Of a DNA stretch of 22,500 nt, positions 7,094 to 15,474 are shown in pieces. This stretch comes from Glandiceps talaboti (Eukaryota > Hemichordata > Enteropneusta > Spengelidae): assembly GCF_964340395.1 (NCBI RefSeq), contig NC_135556.1:13996410-14018909 (forward strand). Direction: 5' to 3'. Positions within the stretch are counted from its first letter, which is position 1. Every line of letters begins with the position of its first letter. The position numbers and the translations under genes were made by a program. The notes beneath the pieces were generated by a model. That model did no database searches. It was not told the origin of the DNA and saw nothing but the letters and a program-made list of their open reading frames with translations.

Positions 7094-9271
7094 TTTGTTT
7101 GCGTTTTACCCCCCATTTTCAAAATTGAATACTAATGTTCCATTGTTTATATCCCCCACACCAGTGTGCCACCCAGGGCACATACCATGAGAGTGTTTGA
7201 AAAATGGCATGTTGCATTCCATGGAACAAGGGATGATGCCGTCAAATCAATCCTGGAGTGTGGCGACCTCCTGATGCCAGGCAAGTCGTTTACCTGATAA
7301 CTCAAAAAAATGCAAAAATACGTGTAAATATTAAGGGTGAAGCTTTACATGATGGTGTGCTTCATTTTCTCCCTACTTGGCTGAAGGGACCCCTTGTTGA
7401 GGTTCGTGAGGTTTCCACACTATATACGTCTGTATAACCAGCATTTACTCACTAGAGATGCAATCCATACTAGCTACCAACATAACCCTGTTTACTTATG
7501 GTGTTCCGCATACTTAGTACATCAATCCTTATTATGTAGATTTTTTTTCAAATTATATGTCGAATCTTTCGCGGTAGGGGCTGCCGGTAGCTGTTATAAA
7601 TTAAAGTGGCACAAGTTGAGTTATATACATTTTACTCATATAAGTGTAAAAAAAAACTTGCACAAAACATTGATTTGTTTATTGATTTCACCAGGAAATC
7701 AAAAACAAACAAACTATACATAACAAATAAATTAACAAAATATATAAATTAAATTAAGCCAAAGAATATTCAATCAAATACACCAGTAATTCCATGGACC
7801 TGGTGGGGGTTGTAGAAATAGTTCTACAGAACTAGTCTAGCCCACAACCCTTACCTATTCTAGTATAATATTAATGTCGTTTCATGCCTTCCATGGTATT
7901 ACAATTGTCTTCTGGAATTTTAGACCAGTTGATCGCATTGTAGGAATTTCATCAACATGTTTATACGTGTAATAAATTACGTCATTGTATCGTACATAAG
8001 TACCAGGTTTTGGATTCAGTTAATTGTAAGTGATATTTAAGCATGCTTCAGTATATAAAACACTGCATATATTCTTTGAATATGTAGCAAAACGTCCGCC
8101 GCAAAACAAATGAAATAAGCATGTGCCCATTTAATTATGGCACTGATAATGTTAGACGTGAGACTGTAAGATACGCTCCGCCCTCACCGACCTGCTCTAT
8201 GAAAGGGTTTGACCGATATGTGAGGGTGCCCCGTCACGGCGTACCCTACAGGCTATGATGGTTAACTTTCATATTACGCTTTACACACTATACTTTACCG
8301 GATCGGCGCGGTCGTATAGTGGCTCAACTCCCTGAGCGTTTACAATACAGCATACTTGGGTAAACTGAAACAAAATGTAAGCAAACTTCGATAAAGCGTG
8401 AAGTTCTGGAGAAAGCCTCTCTAAATAACATGTCAATTATGTAATTTTTCTGTAACAATTTTACAGGGGATACAGTTATGGGAGGAAATACACTCGGAGA
8501 ACGACCAACCCATTACAATGACGAAAATAAACCTGGAGGATTTGATACACGCCAGATTTTTTTATCTCCAAGCATTAGATATTCCGGCTGCAACGTGTAT
8601 GCTTTTCCCTGCAAGTACGTTTAAAGGCAAAAGCCAGTCGGATTTATTTCTGCATTTAGTAAACTTGTGTTGCGGACTACTGTGATAAACTTACATAGGA
8701 TTATTGGTGATAGAATGACACTTCGATATAATCAACGATAATTCGATGCAATCAACGATTCGACGTGATCCACACATTAACCTAAGCCTTTGCCAAAGAC
8801 TGTCCATGTGAGCAGTCGAAACATAACGTCGGGTAGACTTTAATCATGCTAACCCCGGACTTCTTTTTCTTGAATTAGTCGAATCAAAATAGAATTATTG
8901 TTATCACTTTATGATTGCTCTGTCCTTATAGTAGACATCAGTATGGAGTACGATATAAGGCATACAAAAGAATTCTCATCAGGAAAGAAACAACAGAGCG
9001 AAATGTTCACAATAGACTAATCATGGGTTACCATATAACTTCTATTTTTTCTATCTCTAGATTTGAAGATAAAGAAACGGGTAAAACTTACTATGCAAGG
9101 GTTGTCTATCAAGTTGCCGTCAATCCAACTTGTTATCAAGTTGGACCAGAGACAATTGGGGCCACGACAAACATCGATCCTAGATTCAGTAACCAGGAAA
9201 TAGAATGGTTCACCAAACAACGTGGTTCCGTCATTATTTATGGTCTATTGTTTCACCTTCAAGAATGTTGA
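712..9271 (+). CDS. NHR-ARM-ADP-ribosyltransferase-like protein (NEURL4-related C-terminus), 11 exons
   Basis: The exons are 712-904, 1032-1155, 1800-2076, 2697-2868, 4169-4626, 5347-5992, 6238-6330, 6521-6659, 7165-7280, 8467-8614 and 9061-9271. They total 2577 bases, all phases agree, and they encode 858 residues plus TGA. In order, the protein has a basic and acidic leader (1-84), an NHR domain (85-254), helical ARM-like repeats (256-623), a CxCxxCH segment (665-671), and an ART-like domain with H720 (AFHGT), Y778 (SPSIRYSG) and E835/E837 (NQEIEW). NHR domains bind protein partners in Neuralized-family ubiquitin-ligase adaptors. From memory, human NEURL4 has a related C-terminal domain assigned to the H-Y-E ADP-ribosyltransferase clade and reported as a mono-ADP-ribosyltransferase. 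This protein has one NHR, not NEURL4's six, and adds ARM repeats, so it is not a simple NEURL4 orthologue. I see no signal peptide or membrane segment, so it is probably intracellular. The start could instead be M40 at 829. Confidence 0.85.
748..910. repeat. Long imperfect inverted repeat (hairpin) inside exon 1
   Basis: The left arm (about 748-797) is the reverse complement of the right arm (about 855-910), with roughly 50-base arms around a loop of about 57 bases. The best-matching cores are GCTGCTAGAC (760-769) against GTCTAGCAGC (885-894), and TTCTTCCGATAC (778-789) against GTATCGGAAGAA (864-875). Small gaps separate the cores. It overlaps predicted exon 1, so either a coding exon is palindromic, a mobile element has been exonised, or the exon call is wrong. 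Confidence 0.75.
1032..1155 (+). CDS. Gene 1 exon 2 (residues 65-106, start of NHR)
   Basis: The exon follows an acceptor TTATCTAG and ends at a GTGAGT donor. It encodes an acidic linker, then FYNKCGKNVKITNNGRTAE, which matches the typical opening of an NHR domain (F/W-H-x-x-x-G-x-N-V-x-L, then x-R-T-A). The codon split between exons 2 and 3 gives Arg106. Confidence 0.8.
1341..1500. repeat. Minisatellite, about 46-bp unit, three copies
   Basis: Copies starting near 1361, 1407 and 1451 share GATATTGTCTTGCCTTCACA and end in CATTGACTAA. The second copy is two bases shorter. A partial copy precedes them at 1341. The array lies in intron 2 of gene 1. Confidence 0.85.
1500..1528. repeat. AATC microsatellite
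   Basis: A run of TCAA/AATC units with one interruption (AATTAATC) follows directly after the minisatellite in intron 2. Confidence 0.85.
1800..2076 (+). CDS. Gene 1 exon 3 (NHR first half, residues 106-198)
   Basis: Acceptor TATTTTAG, donor GTAAAC, phase 0 at the end. The NHR hallmarks are YYDIGIVM, then FEIRLESVIDK, then LELGITTKSPNS, then a Met/Gly segment with LVWSGNNIL. These correspond to the GIVF, FEVRLD, EIGVTTHSP and SGNGV strands of NHR domains. Confidence 0.9.
2286..2401. repeat. Tandem duplication, about 59-bp period, in intron 3
   Basis: The copies at 2286-2343 and 2345-2401 share TCTCT, TTCCTCAAG, ATAGATTG/CAGATTG and TTGTAGTGTTTAC in the same order. Substitutions and small indels show it is not recent. 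Confidence 0.65.
2697..2868 (+). CDS. Gene 1 exon 4 (NHR second half, residues 199-255)
   Basis: Acceptor ACTAG, donor GTAAGT. It encodes VGDTMGIMLSDDGILHFFYNG and, after about 25 residues, YCFVNIYGPVEKVSI. These match the conserved VGD-GVM-DGTLHFFVNG and VDLYG-V-I segments that close an NHR domain. The exon completes the domain begun in exon 2. Confidence 0.92.
2869..4168. other. Gene 1 intron 4
   Basis: This is the largest gene 1 intron (1300 bases). At 3083-3245 it holds a degenerate series of the word GAATGTAGACATTTGAC (near 3083, 3164, 3195 and 3227), which looks like an old minisatellite. The 129-codon minus-strand ORF at 3208-3597 matches nothing I recognise. No other gene is visible. 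Confidence 0.6.
4169..4626 (+). CDS. Gene 1 exon 5 (ARM-like region, residues 256-408)
   Basis: Acceptor TTTCTTAG, donor GTAATG, phase 0. It begins with an acidic linker (IDEMPSIDELVDDK), then helices rich in Leu, Ala and Val such as STLVRLFLLEP and AAQTLRKLLEQLMTIA, typical of ARM/HEAT-like alpha-solenoids. It joins to exon 6 in the same frame. Confidence 0.85.
4627..5346. other. Gene 1 intron 5
   Basis: Nothing coding is supported. It contains a 12-base tandem word (TTAGTCCAACTG type, 4680-4703) and two related stretches with GACCACGGCCACC and GACCACGCCGATAGCAACAG (about 4785-4825 and 5090-5117), possibly fragments of one repeat. Confidence 0.5.
5347..5992 (+). CDS. Gene 1 exon 6 (ARM repeats, residues 409-623)
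   Basis: Acceptor ATACAG, donor GTAAGA. The translation shows successive ARM-like helices: LISSAISILYNCSRASDNR, then DVQVATTAVLALSGIVGHA, then SALEVVSGLGNIARNDTDNS, then a segment ending near KHAAERALIAIRPP. The pattern of a small residue plus N followed by a polar loop is typical of armadillo repeats. The minus-strand ORFs opposite this exon are shadows. Confidence 0.9.
6238..6330 (+). CDS. Gene 1 exon 7 (linker, residues 624-654)
   Basis: Acceptor TACGAAG, donor GTAAGT. This short linker is rich in Lys, Pro and Cys (SFPKPTVPNEDCQYKK and CMRYKKFLNVP). It fits phase 1 on both sides. Its reading frame is supported by the joins, not by a known domain. Confidence 0.75.
6370..6387. promoter_or_regulatory. 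CRE-like palindrome in gene 1 intron 7
   Basis: A full TGACGTCA (6370-6377) is followed by a half site TGACGT (6382-6387). This is the consensus for CREB/ATF factors, but an eight-base match in an intron is weak evidence of function. A second TGACGTCA lies at 16411-16418 in gene 2 intron 8. Confidence 0.2.
6521..6659 (+). CDS. Gene 1 exon 8 (Cys/His segment, residues 655-700)
   Basis: Acceptor TTTTTCAG, donor GTGAGT. It encodes DGYFDTKYDRCFCNACH, then RGDNLYYSRG, IPPKDYGIPIGW. The CxCxxCH cluster (665, 667, 670, 671) could bind metal. The RGxPP-x-DY-x-PIGW segment resembles the stretch that precedes the ART-like domain in NEURL4-type proteins. Confidence 0.88.
7058..7090. repeat. GTT trinucleotide microsatellite
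   Basis: About eleven GTT units lie in intron 8 of gene 1, upstream of exon 9. They may also add to the T-rich character of the intron. Confidence 0.9.
7165..7280 (+). CDS. Gene 1 exon 9 (ART-like domain, His motif, residues 701-739)
   Basis: Acceptor CACCAG. It encodes VPPRAHTMRVFEKWHVAFHGT and then a helix ending CGDLLMP. H720 in the HGT motif is the expected first residue of an H-Y-E triad, which in this fold contacts NAD. The exon ends at CCAG followed by GCAAGT, so the donor is GC rather than GT. The only nearby GT breaks the frame into exon 10. Confidence 0.88.
8171..8265. repeat. Dispersed repeat, copy A
   Basis: The words CGCTCCGCC, then GATATGTGAGGGTGCCCC, GTCACGGCGTACCCTACAG appear in the same order as in copy B at 21855-21902. 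Copy A carries about 40 extra bases after CGCTCCGCC. Two copies in different introns point to a repeat family of this genome. Confidence 0.6.
8300..8335 (+). other. tRNA-like A-box fragment
   Basis: GGTCGTATAGTGGCTCAACTC resembles the D-arm (internal promoter A box) of tRNAs such as tRNA-His. No B box, anticodon arm or acceptor pairing follows, so this is not a tRNA gene. It may be the degraded head of a tRNA-derived SINE. Confidence 0.25.
8467..8614 (+). CDS. Gene 1 exon 10 (ART-like domain, Tyr motif, residues 740-789)
   Basis: Acceptor TTTTACAG, donor GTACGT. It encodes GDTVMGGNTLGERP, then GGFDTRQIFLSPSIRYSG, then YAFPC. Y778 in the SPS-x-x-YSG motif is the second residue of the expected triad. 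The phase joins exactly to exon 9 through the GC donor and to exon 11 (Lys789). Confidence 0.9.
9061..9271 (+). CDS. Gene 1 exon 11 (ART-like domain, Glu motif, terminal exon)
   Basis: Acceptor TATCTCTAG, stop TGA at 9269-9271. It encodes a beta-strand YYARVVYQVAVNP, then DPRFSNQEIEWFT and VIIYGLLF. E835 or E837 would be the third catalytic position of an H-Y-E transferase, and IIYGLL is the closing strand seen in NEURL4-like domains. The coding sequence ends cleanly here. Confidence 0.9.
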
Positions 9272-9644
9272 AAACTGATATACGTCTATGAGATCCTCTA
9301 TTTTGTAAACTCGTATCGAAAGTCACAGTATACCGAAAACGTTTATACTTATAAAACATCGAATGCTGCAAAACATGTTGTCATTCACTTCTAGGATTCC
9401 AAAACTATATACCATTGCTGAATCAATGAATATATTAAGACAATCGAGCAAGAAAACCAAGAGTTACGCTGTCATTGATATTCAAGCCTGCCGTCCACGA
9501 TCCTCTTGTAGGATCATTTCAAAACTTTTTATTTACTCTACGTAATTATATTGCCCTCTTTACTAGTATTTTTTTTTCAATGCCTTTATGTACTGTAGTG
9601 TCCACCTTTATTTGGCGTGCACTACTCAGAACCCATACCATCAC

Positions 9645-9968
<324 letters not shown>

Positions 9969-10686
9969 AACAGTCATATCGATCGATCTTAAGTTTCATT
10001 TCTGTTTTGTTTTTAGGTGTAAAATAAGTTGTTTTTTATTTTTGCGTATAATTGTTGGAACGGATTTCTCAATGTTATCATAAACAAACACTCTTCTCGC
10101 TCTCTATTCAACTAGCGTAGGTCAAGGGGCCATGTGCTGGAACACTTCTTAAATGATTGAGTGCACAGTAAATACTTTACATGATTCAGAAACTAATCTA
10201 GTGTGGATTTACCCTAGAATACATGCCCCGAACCACATTCCAATGCATCCTATGTTTAATCAATGTGGCGCTGTTTCCACAGGACAAATTTTGGGTTGAC
10301 CTCGGCTGGGCCGAAAGAATGACCCATCATGGTATTCAGCAACTTTGAAGAGCAGTGAACTGTTCTTCAAAAGCTTATTTCTATCACTTTGTTTTAAAAG
10401 ATATTTATCCAAAAGTTATGTGGAACTTTTTCCGTAAAGAAGGTAATGATAATAGTATAATTTAAAAAATGAACTTTTACGCAGCTCCATGTGCTATTTG
10501 AGTTGGTTTCAATCGCTGCAATTAAAAAGGCGTGTGAAACTAGATTATACCCCTCAAGCCAGTCTACATGTACGAGTTCTGGCAATGACTACTGATTTTT
10601 AGGCATGTTTTCGTAAATAGTAACGCTTCATTGTTAAACAAAACTGATGAAAATTATGCACAAATTCCAAACGTTGCATCTTTTAA

Positions 10687-10737
10687 AATAAATATCATGT
10701 TTCTCGCTATAAGTAGTGTAATGTAAATTTTAATAAA
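10687..10737 (+). terminator. Candidate polyadenylation signals
   Basis: AATAAA occurs at 10687-10692 and at 10732-10737. They are the first on this strand after the gene 1 stop, which would imply a 3' UTR of about 1.4 kb. No nearer AATAAA or ATTAAA was found, so gene 1 may use a variant signal instead. Confidence 0.2.
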
Positions 10738-10741
10738 GGTG

Positions 10742-10924
10742 TTAAAATAATTGACCACCCCATTCAGCCTTGAATTCTCTCACCCATTGCGGGAGTAGTA
10801 AACAGACATCGTCGTCGTCGTAAACCACATCCTCACACCGTTTTACGGCACCGTTTAAGAGGCCCCACCGTTGCTTCAGGAAAAATACGTGTATGTGCTC
10901 TGGCTTGCTAGAATGTGTGTGCAT
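10742..10924 (-). other. Unrecognised 60-codon minus-strand ORF
   Basis: The translation includes VFFLKQRWGLLNGAVKRCED, an Asp run (YDDDD) and LPQWVREFKAEWGG. It looks more protein-like than neighbouring chance ORFs but matches no family I know. A DNA segment at about 19037-19085 on the + strand shares ACGGTGCCGTAAAA and, translated, DGAVK. It could be a fragment of a repeat or a transposable element. I do not claim it is a gene. Confidence 0.2.
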
Positions 10925-12213
10925 TCAGTGAATCTACGTACTGTACATCAAATCAGATACTGCTTTCACGAATTGAAACGCCACAGGTGCTGCCAACGGG
11001 TTGATTAGTTGTTGTTGTCATTAATTATATGTTGTTTCAGACCAAAAATGATGTTTTTGATAAAAATCGCGTCCAACAAAATTGTGGCGAGTGTGTTTAG
11101 CTGTTCTTATATGCCCTTCCACTGATGAGGAAGGATATCTGCCCTCCCTTCCACTGGGTTTCACCTTGCCCGCCAGCCCACTGCCCTCCCAATATTGAGA
11201 ATGAGTTACCCACTCCCCACCAGGAAAATGTTTGTGCTATCCACAATAACAAACAATTCCTTTGGACGTACACAATGTGCGCCCCTCCCCACAATTTCAT
11301 CATTTCCATTCCTACATTATCAAAATCTGGACTTTCCCCACCACAGTTCTTCGTTGTTTGCTCCCGCTACCCGCATATAGGAACAGCATTTTGCAAGGAC
11401 AGTTTCGTTGACTGCACCTGACTTTAATTAGTCTGTATTCAGACACAAATTATATTTTGTCGTACTCCTAAATTAACCTTCTGAAATATTTATTCATTTA
11501 ATACTAATTATGTACACATTAATAATCCATAACATGCGATATAATAATCAGCATGTGCAATGGACATTCTCTGTTCTATACTCGATACAAAACGCGCTAT
11601 AAATATAATCTTCATCAAACGTCTGACGCACACTATGTTCTGTTAATTTCAGCTGCAAAATAGTTTTAAAGATAAATTACAAAAAAATCAAGACGACTGC
11701 TGACAGTCTAAACCTGACTCCAATAAAACCATTATCATTATGAAATGTCGGCCTTGATTGTTAACCACGTGACTGCACAATAGAAAGTGCCACCTATGTC
11801 ACGCCTCACGCCATAAGGGGTCAACTAGTGTTTACACTTATCACCAATAGCAACACGTCAGCCTAATTTTAATAACTATAGACTCTAGAAGCAAGCAGTG
11901 AAAGTGGATTAGTATAACATGTCATGTAACCTATCTGTCTGTATACATACGTCGAATGACCTGATGACTGGTGTGAGATCGACAGAACCTGTACCGTGTA
12001 GTTGTTGACTCATCGTATCATATTATTACCTGGGTCATGGGTGGTAATGCGTTATTCGGTAAAATCAATGGCCTTTTGTGGTGATACAATCATTTTATAC
12101 TACCAAGCAATTGGGACATTGAATGTTTGAAGCAGAAGAACATAACGTAGCTATTCCTATATTGAACTATAGTTAAACTGAACCTAAAAATCTCGTCCTT
12201 TAATATTTAAATC

Positions 12214-12411
12214 ATGGGTTGCACACCAACGAAGGAATCAACGTCATCATGGGGCGAAAAGGACCAGTCGTCGCATACTACGAAGACGGCGAACTGGCGG
12301 TTGCCTTCAAGTACGAAGATGATTGTTGTTGTCGACGGAAAATGGTGGCTAGAAGCAATAAAACTACGCGTAGAAAAAGGACAACAAAGAATGTTGGAAG
12401 TAATGAAAAAG
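12214..12411 (+). CDS. Gene 2 exon 1 (acylated N-terminus, residues 1-66)
   Basis: It opens MGCTPTKES: Gly2, Cys3, Thr6 and Lys7 fit N-myristoylation with possible palmitoylation at Cys3. The end, DGKWWLEAIKLRVEKGQQRM, is amphipathic. It ends AAAAAG before a GTATGT donor in phase 0, which fits exon 2. Another frame from 12219 is also open but its phase does not join exon 2. Confidence 0.78.
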
Positions 12412-12833
12412 GTATGTCCATTCAATGTGATATGGCCTTGCCTTCTCATATGTATTGCTTTATTGTACAATACAATACTGTCAAGTACCATGACTAGCGA
12501 AGTGAAAACATTCTTAGGCGTTCCTTAAATCTGCATTAGCTGTAACTAGAATGTGTATGTATGTGTGTGTGTATGTATGTATGTATGTATGTATGTATGT
12601 ATGTGTGTATGTATATGTATGTATGTGTGTGTGCGTGCGTGCGTCTGTCTGTCTGTCTGTCAGTATGTATGTATGTATATATGTATGTGTGTGTATGTAT
12701 ATATGTATGTGTGTGTGCGTGCGTGCGTCTGTCTGTCTGTGTCAGTATGTATGTATGTATGTATGTATGTATGTATGTATGTGTATGTATGTATGTATGT
12801 GTATGTATGTATGTATGTATGTATGTATGTATA

Positions 12834-12869
<36 letters not shown>

Positions 12870-15399
12870 TGTATGTATGTATGTGTGTGTGTGTGTAATG
12901 TATTCGTGTGTGTGTTTGTGTTTGTTTGTTTGTTTGTTTGGTTGTTTGTGTATTAATATATACCTCTATCTATCAGTTAAGCAATGTTTTCTATCTATTA
13001 CAGAGACGTGGTTGGAAGACAATCCGTCTATTCGTCAGTAGTACATTTAGTGACATGCACGCAGAAAGAGAACACTTAGTAAAGAGAGTTTTCCCTAAAC
13101 TGAGAGAATGGTGTGAACCACGTAAACTAAGACTTGTGGAGTGTGATCTCCGATGGGGTATCCCGAAAGATTCCACAACAAAAGCAACGATTCAGACATG
13201 TTTGTCAGAAATCGATAGGTAGAATGCAGTTTTTATATTGTTTTAATGTGGATTGTTGTTTGTTTTAGAATATTAGCCAATTCTCAATATTTTACCTGTC
13301 TGTGTAATACGTATATGTACTTTCGTCATAATTGCACGTACGAGAGAGAATTGAAATAGCCATATGGATGATATGTGGATATTTATTTTGATTTTTAATT
13401 TTTATGACAACTCTATCTGCCTTATTTTCCTACTTGAAAAAACAATGTGAATTAGCATCGACCAACAAGTCCGTGTATGACATTGCATTGTAATGGTACA
13501 GGTACATGGGGGAGCATGCGCACCTGTGTACGCCTATATATTCAATTTCCGAAGCAACATAATGAATCAAGCATTTACAATATGCAATTTATCAAAATGT
13601 CTTTTTTACAGATGTAAAGAAGAAAACCAATATCCATACTTTATAAATTTGTTATCTGAACGATATGGCTGGGTTCCTACAACTAAAGAAGTTCCGGACG
13701 ACATAAGAATGAGGTATATTATAAGAACACTCGTGTGATTTAGTACCATTTACTCATTTCCCATGTGCATGCGCATATATATTTTGTGGTTGAAATTAAG
13801 ATATGATGTGAGTGGTGTCACTGTTTGCTTTTGTGTATGCAGTCACACTGAATGTCAAATTATAACTCCCACAATACATACGCATGAAGCAATCCAGTCG
13901 TATGTCATTTAATGCTGACTCATACTCTCAGATTAGTGGTCTGAGCTTGACTGTATGACTACGACTATTGTTTGTGGTTACCCTTGGCCTTATGACTCCC
14001 GGTGATTCAATTTGCAATATGTCATTGCTTCTCTATCTCTAGATATCAGTGGGTACCCGGTATGTCTATAACGGCAATGGAAGTCCACCATGCTGCATAC
14101 AGAGAAGCAAACCCAAACGTAAGTGTCTCATGGATTCAGATTCCTGGGAAATTTCACTTAGATATACAGCCATTCCAAAGATTCTTCGTCCAACATGGCG
14201 ACACTGTGTATATGTTCTGTCCTCTGGGATAATGTATGGTATTTTTTATAAAAGTATCTGTGGTATATTCGTCTTATGGTGTCGATCTAACTTTTATTTC
14301 CATTGCCTTTCCCGATGTACGTGGATGCAAACCAACAGTTTAAGGCTTACAACACGGGAAGAGTATCATAATCTCAACTGTTCGGTTTGAACAGGTATGA
14401 ATACCATTTTCTTTGCAGGCACTCTTCTTCTTTCGGAATCCTTCCTTTACAGAAGAGTTACCAAGCAAAGAGATCGAAAACTTGTTTGTAGAACAGAAGG
14501 AAGAATCGAAAACATCATTGTTAGAGTTGAAACATATGATTAAGGATGCCTTTCCCGAGAAAAGTAGGGAGTACAGCTGTAAAGTGGATGGTGTTAATGA
14601 AGACGGAAAAGTCAAAATGAAAGGTATTTAAAAAGTTGTATAACATTTGATTAACTGACAGCATAATATACATATTGGATTTTCGAGAAATGTTCCATTC
14701 CGTCTGAAAAGTGCCTGAAAGTAGTGAAGGAATTGTCAAAGAATTCGTACGCCCGCACTGAACCAAGTAAACACTGATGGTATGGAAATCATTCAACGCA
14801 ATTATGGACTTCAGCTATCAAAAAATGTGCCGGGTGAAATAGCAAATTCATTTTATTTTTGTTCAAGTTCTTCATTTTTCATATCTATCAACACATTGGA
14901 ATTGTCGTGATTTTGGCACTAAAGTAACCAGTCCTCACCCGGGTCTCAGTTGTTTAACTCGTCCATAAAACGTCAAAAAATGTATTCAAAATGCAATGTT
15001 CAGCTTTATCACCTTCATTTTTTCTCTCTTACCGCCCAGGCCTTGAAGAGTTTGGTGACCAGGTTCTTGATCAATTTCTAGACTTATTAGCATACCAATA
15101 CCCAACTGATAAACTTCACGATGCTGAAGATATTGCACAGGTGCAGAGAGAGGAACATGAGATATTTATGGCAAATCGCTCCCAGGTATTTAATTTCAGA
15201 CGACAACAACAGATACTATATTTATACATATTACACTTCTTGACTAACCTGGTGTTTAGATGCCGTGTGCACAGAGCAAGAGCAAATTATTTTGAAGTTG
15301 CGTTTTGTTGAGAACCATCTTATTCTTTTTAGCACAACTAAACAGATAAGGTTCAGTAGTACTATAGTGATAAGGTTCAGTAGTGCTATAGGCATGGCA

Positions 15400-15474
<75 letters not shown>

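Larger units (their letters stand above)
7281..8466 (+). other. Gene 1 intron 9 with a GC-AG boundary
   Basis: The intron begins GCAAGT after CCAG and ends TTTTACAG. This is the only choice that keeps GDTVMGG in frame with the preceding DLLMP. CCAG before GCAAGT is the strong exon context expected of GC donors. The intron also carries one copy of a dispersed repeat (8171-8265) and a tRNA-like fragment (about 8300-8335). Confidence 0.8.

Noticed and set aside
8300-8345. tRNA-His gene
   Set aside because: Only a D-arm-like stretch is present. The anticodon arm, B box and acceptor stem are absent.
11097-11421. C-rich stretch with ORFs on both strands
   Set aside because: The compositional bias explains the open frames, no domain is visible, and the short repeated CTGCCCTCCC words look like low-complexity sequence.
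12219-12497. Alternative + strand frame over gene 2 exon 1, rather protein-like (GELAVAFKYEDD)
   Set aside because: With the GTATGT donor at 12412 its phase does not join the DUF4062 exon, while the MGC frame does. The MGC frame also has the better start context.
12551-13041. Three overlapping ORFs of MYVC type, one reaching into exon 2
   Set aside because: Their N-terminal parts are repeat translations. Only the exon 2 frame after the acceptor at 13003 shows a protein family.
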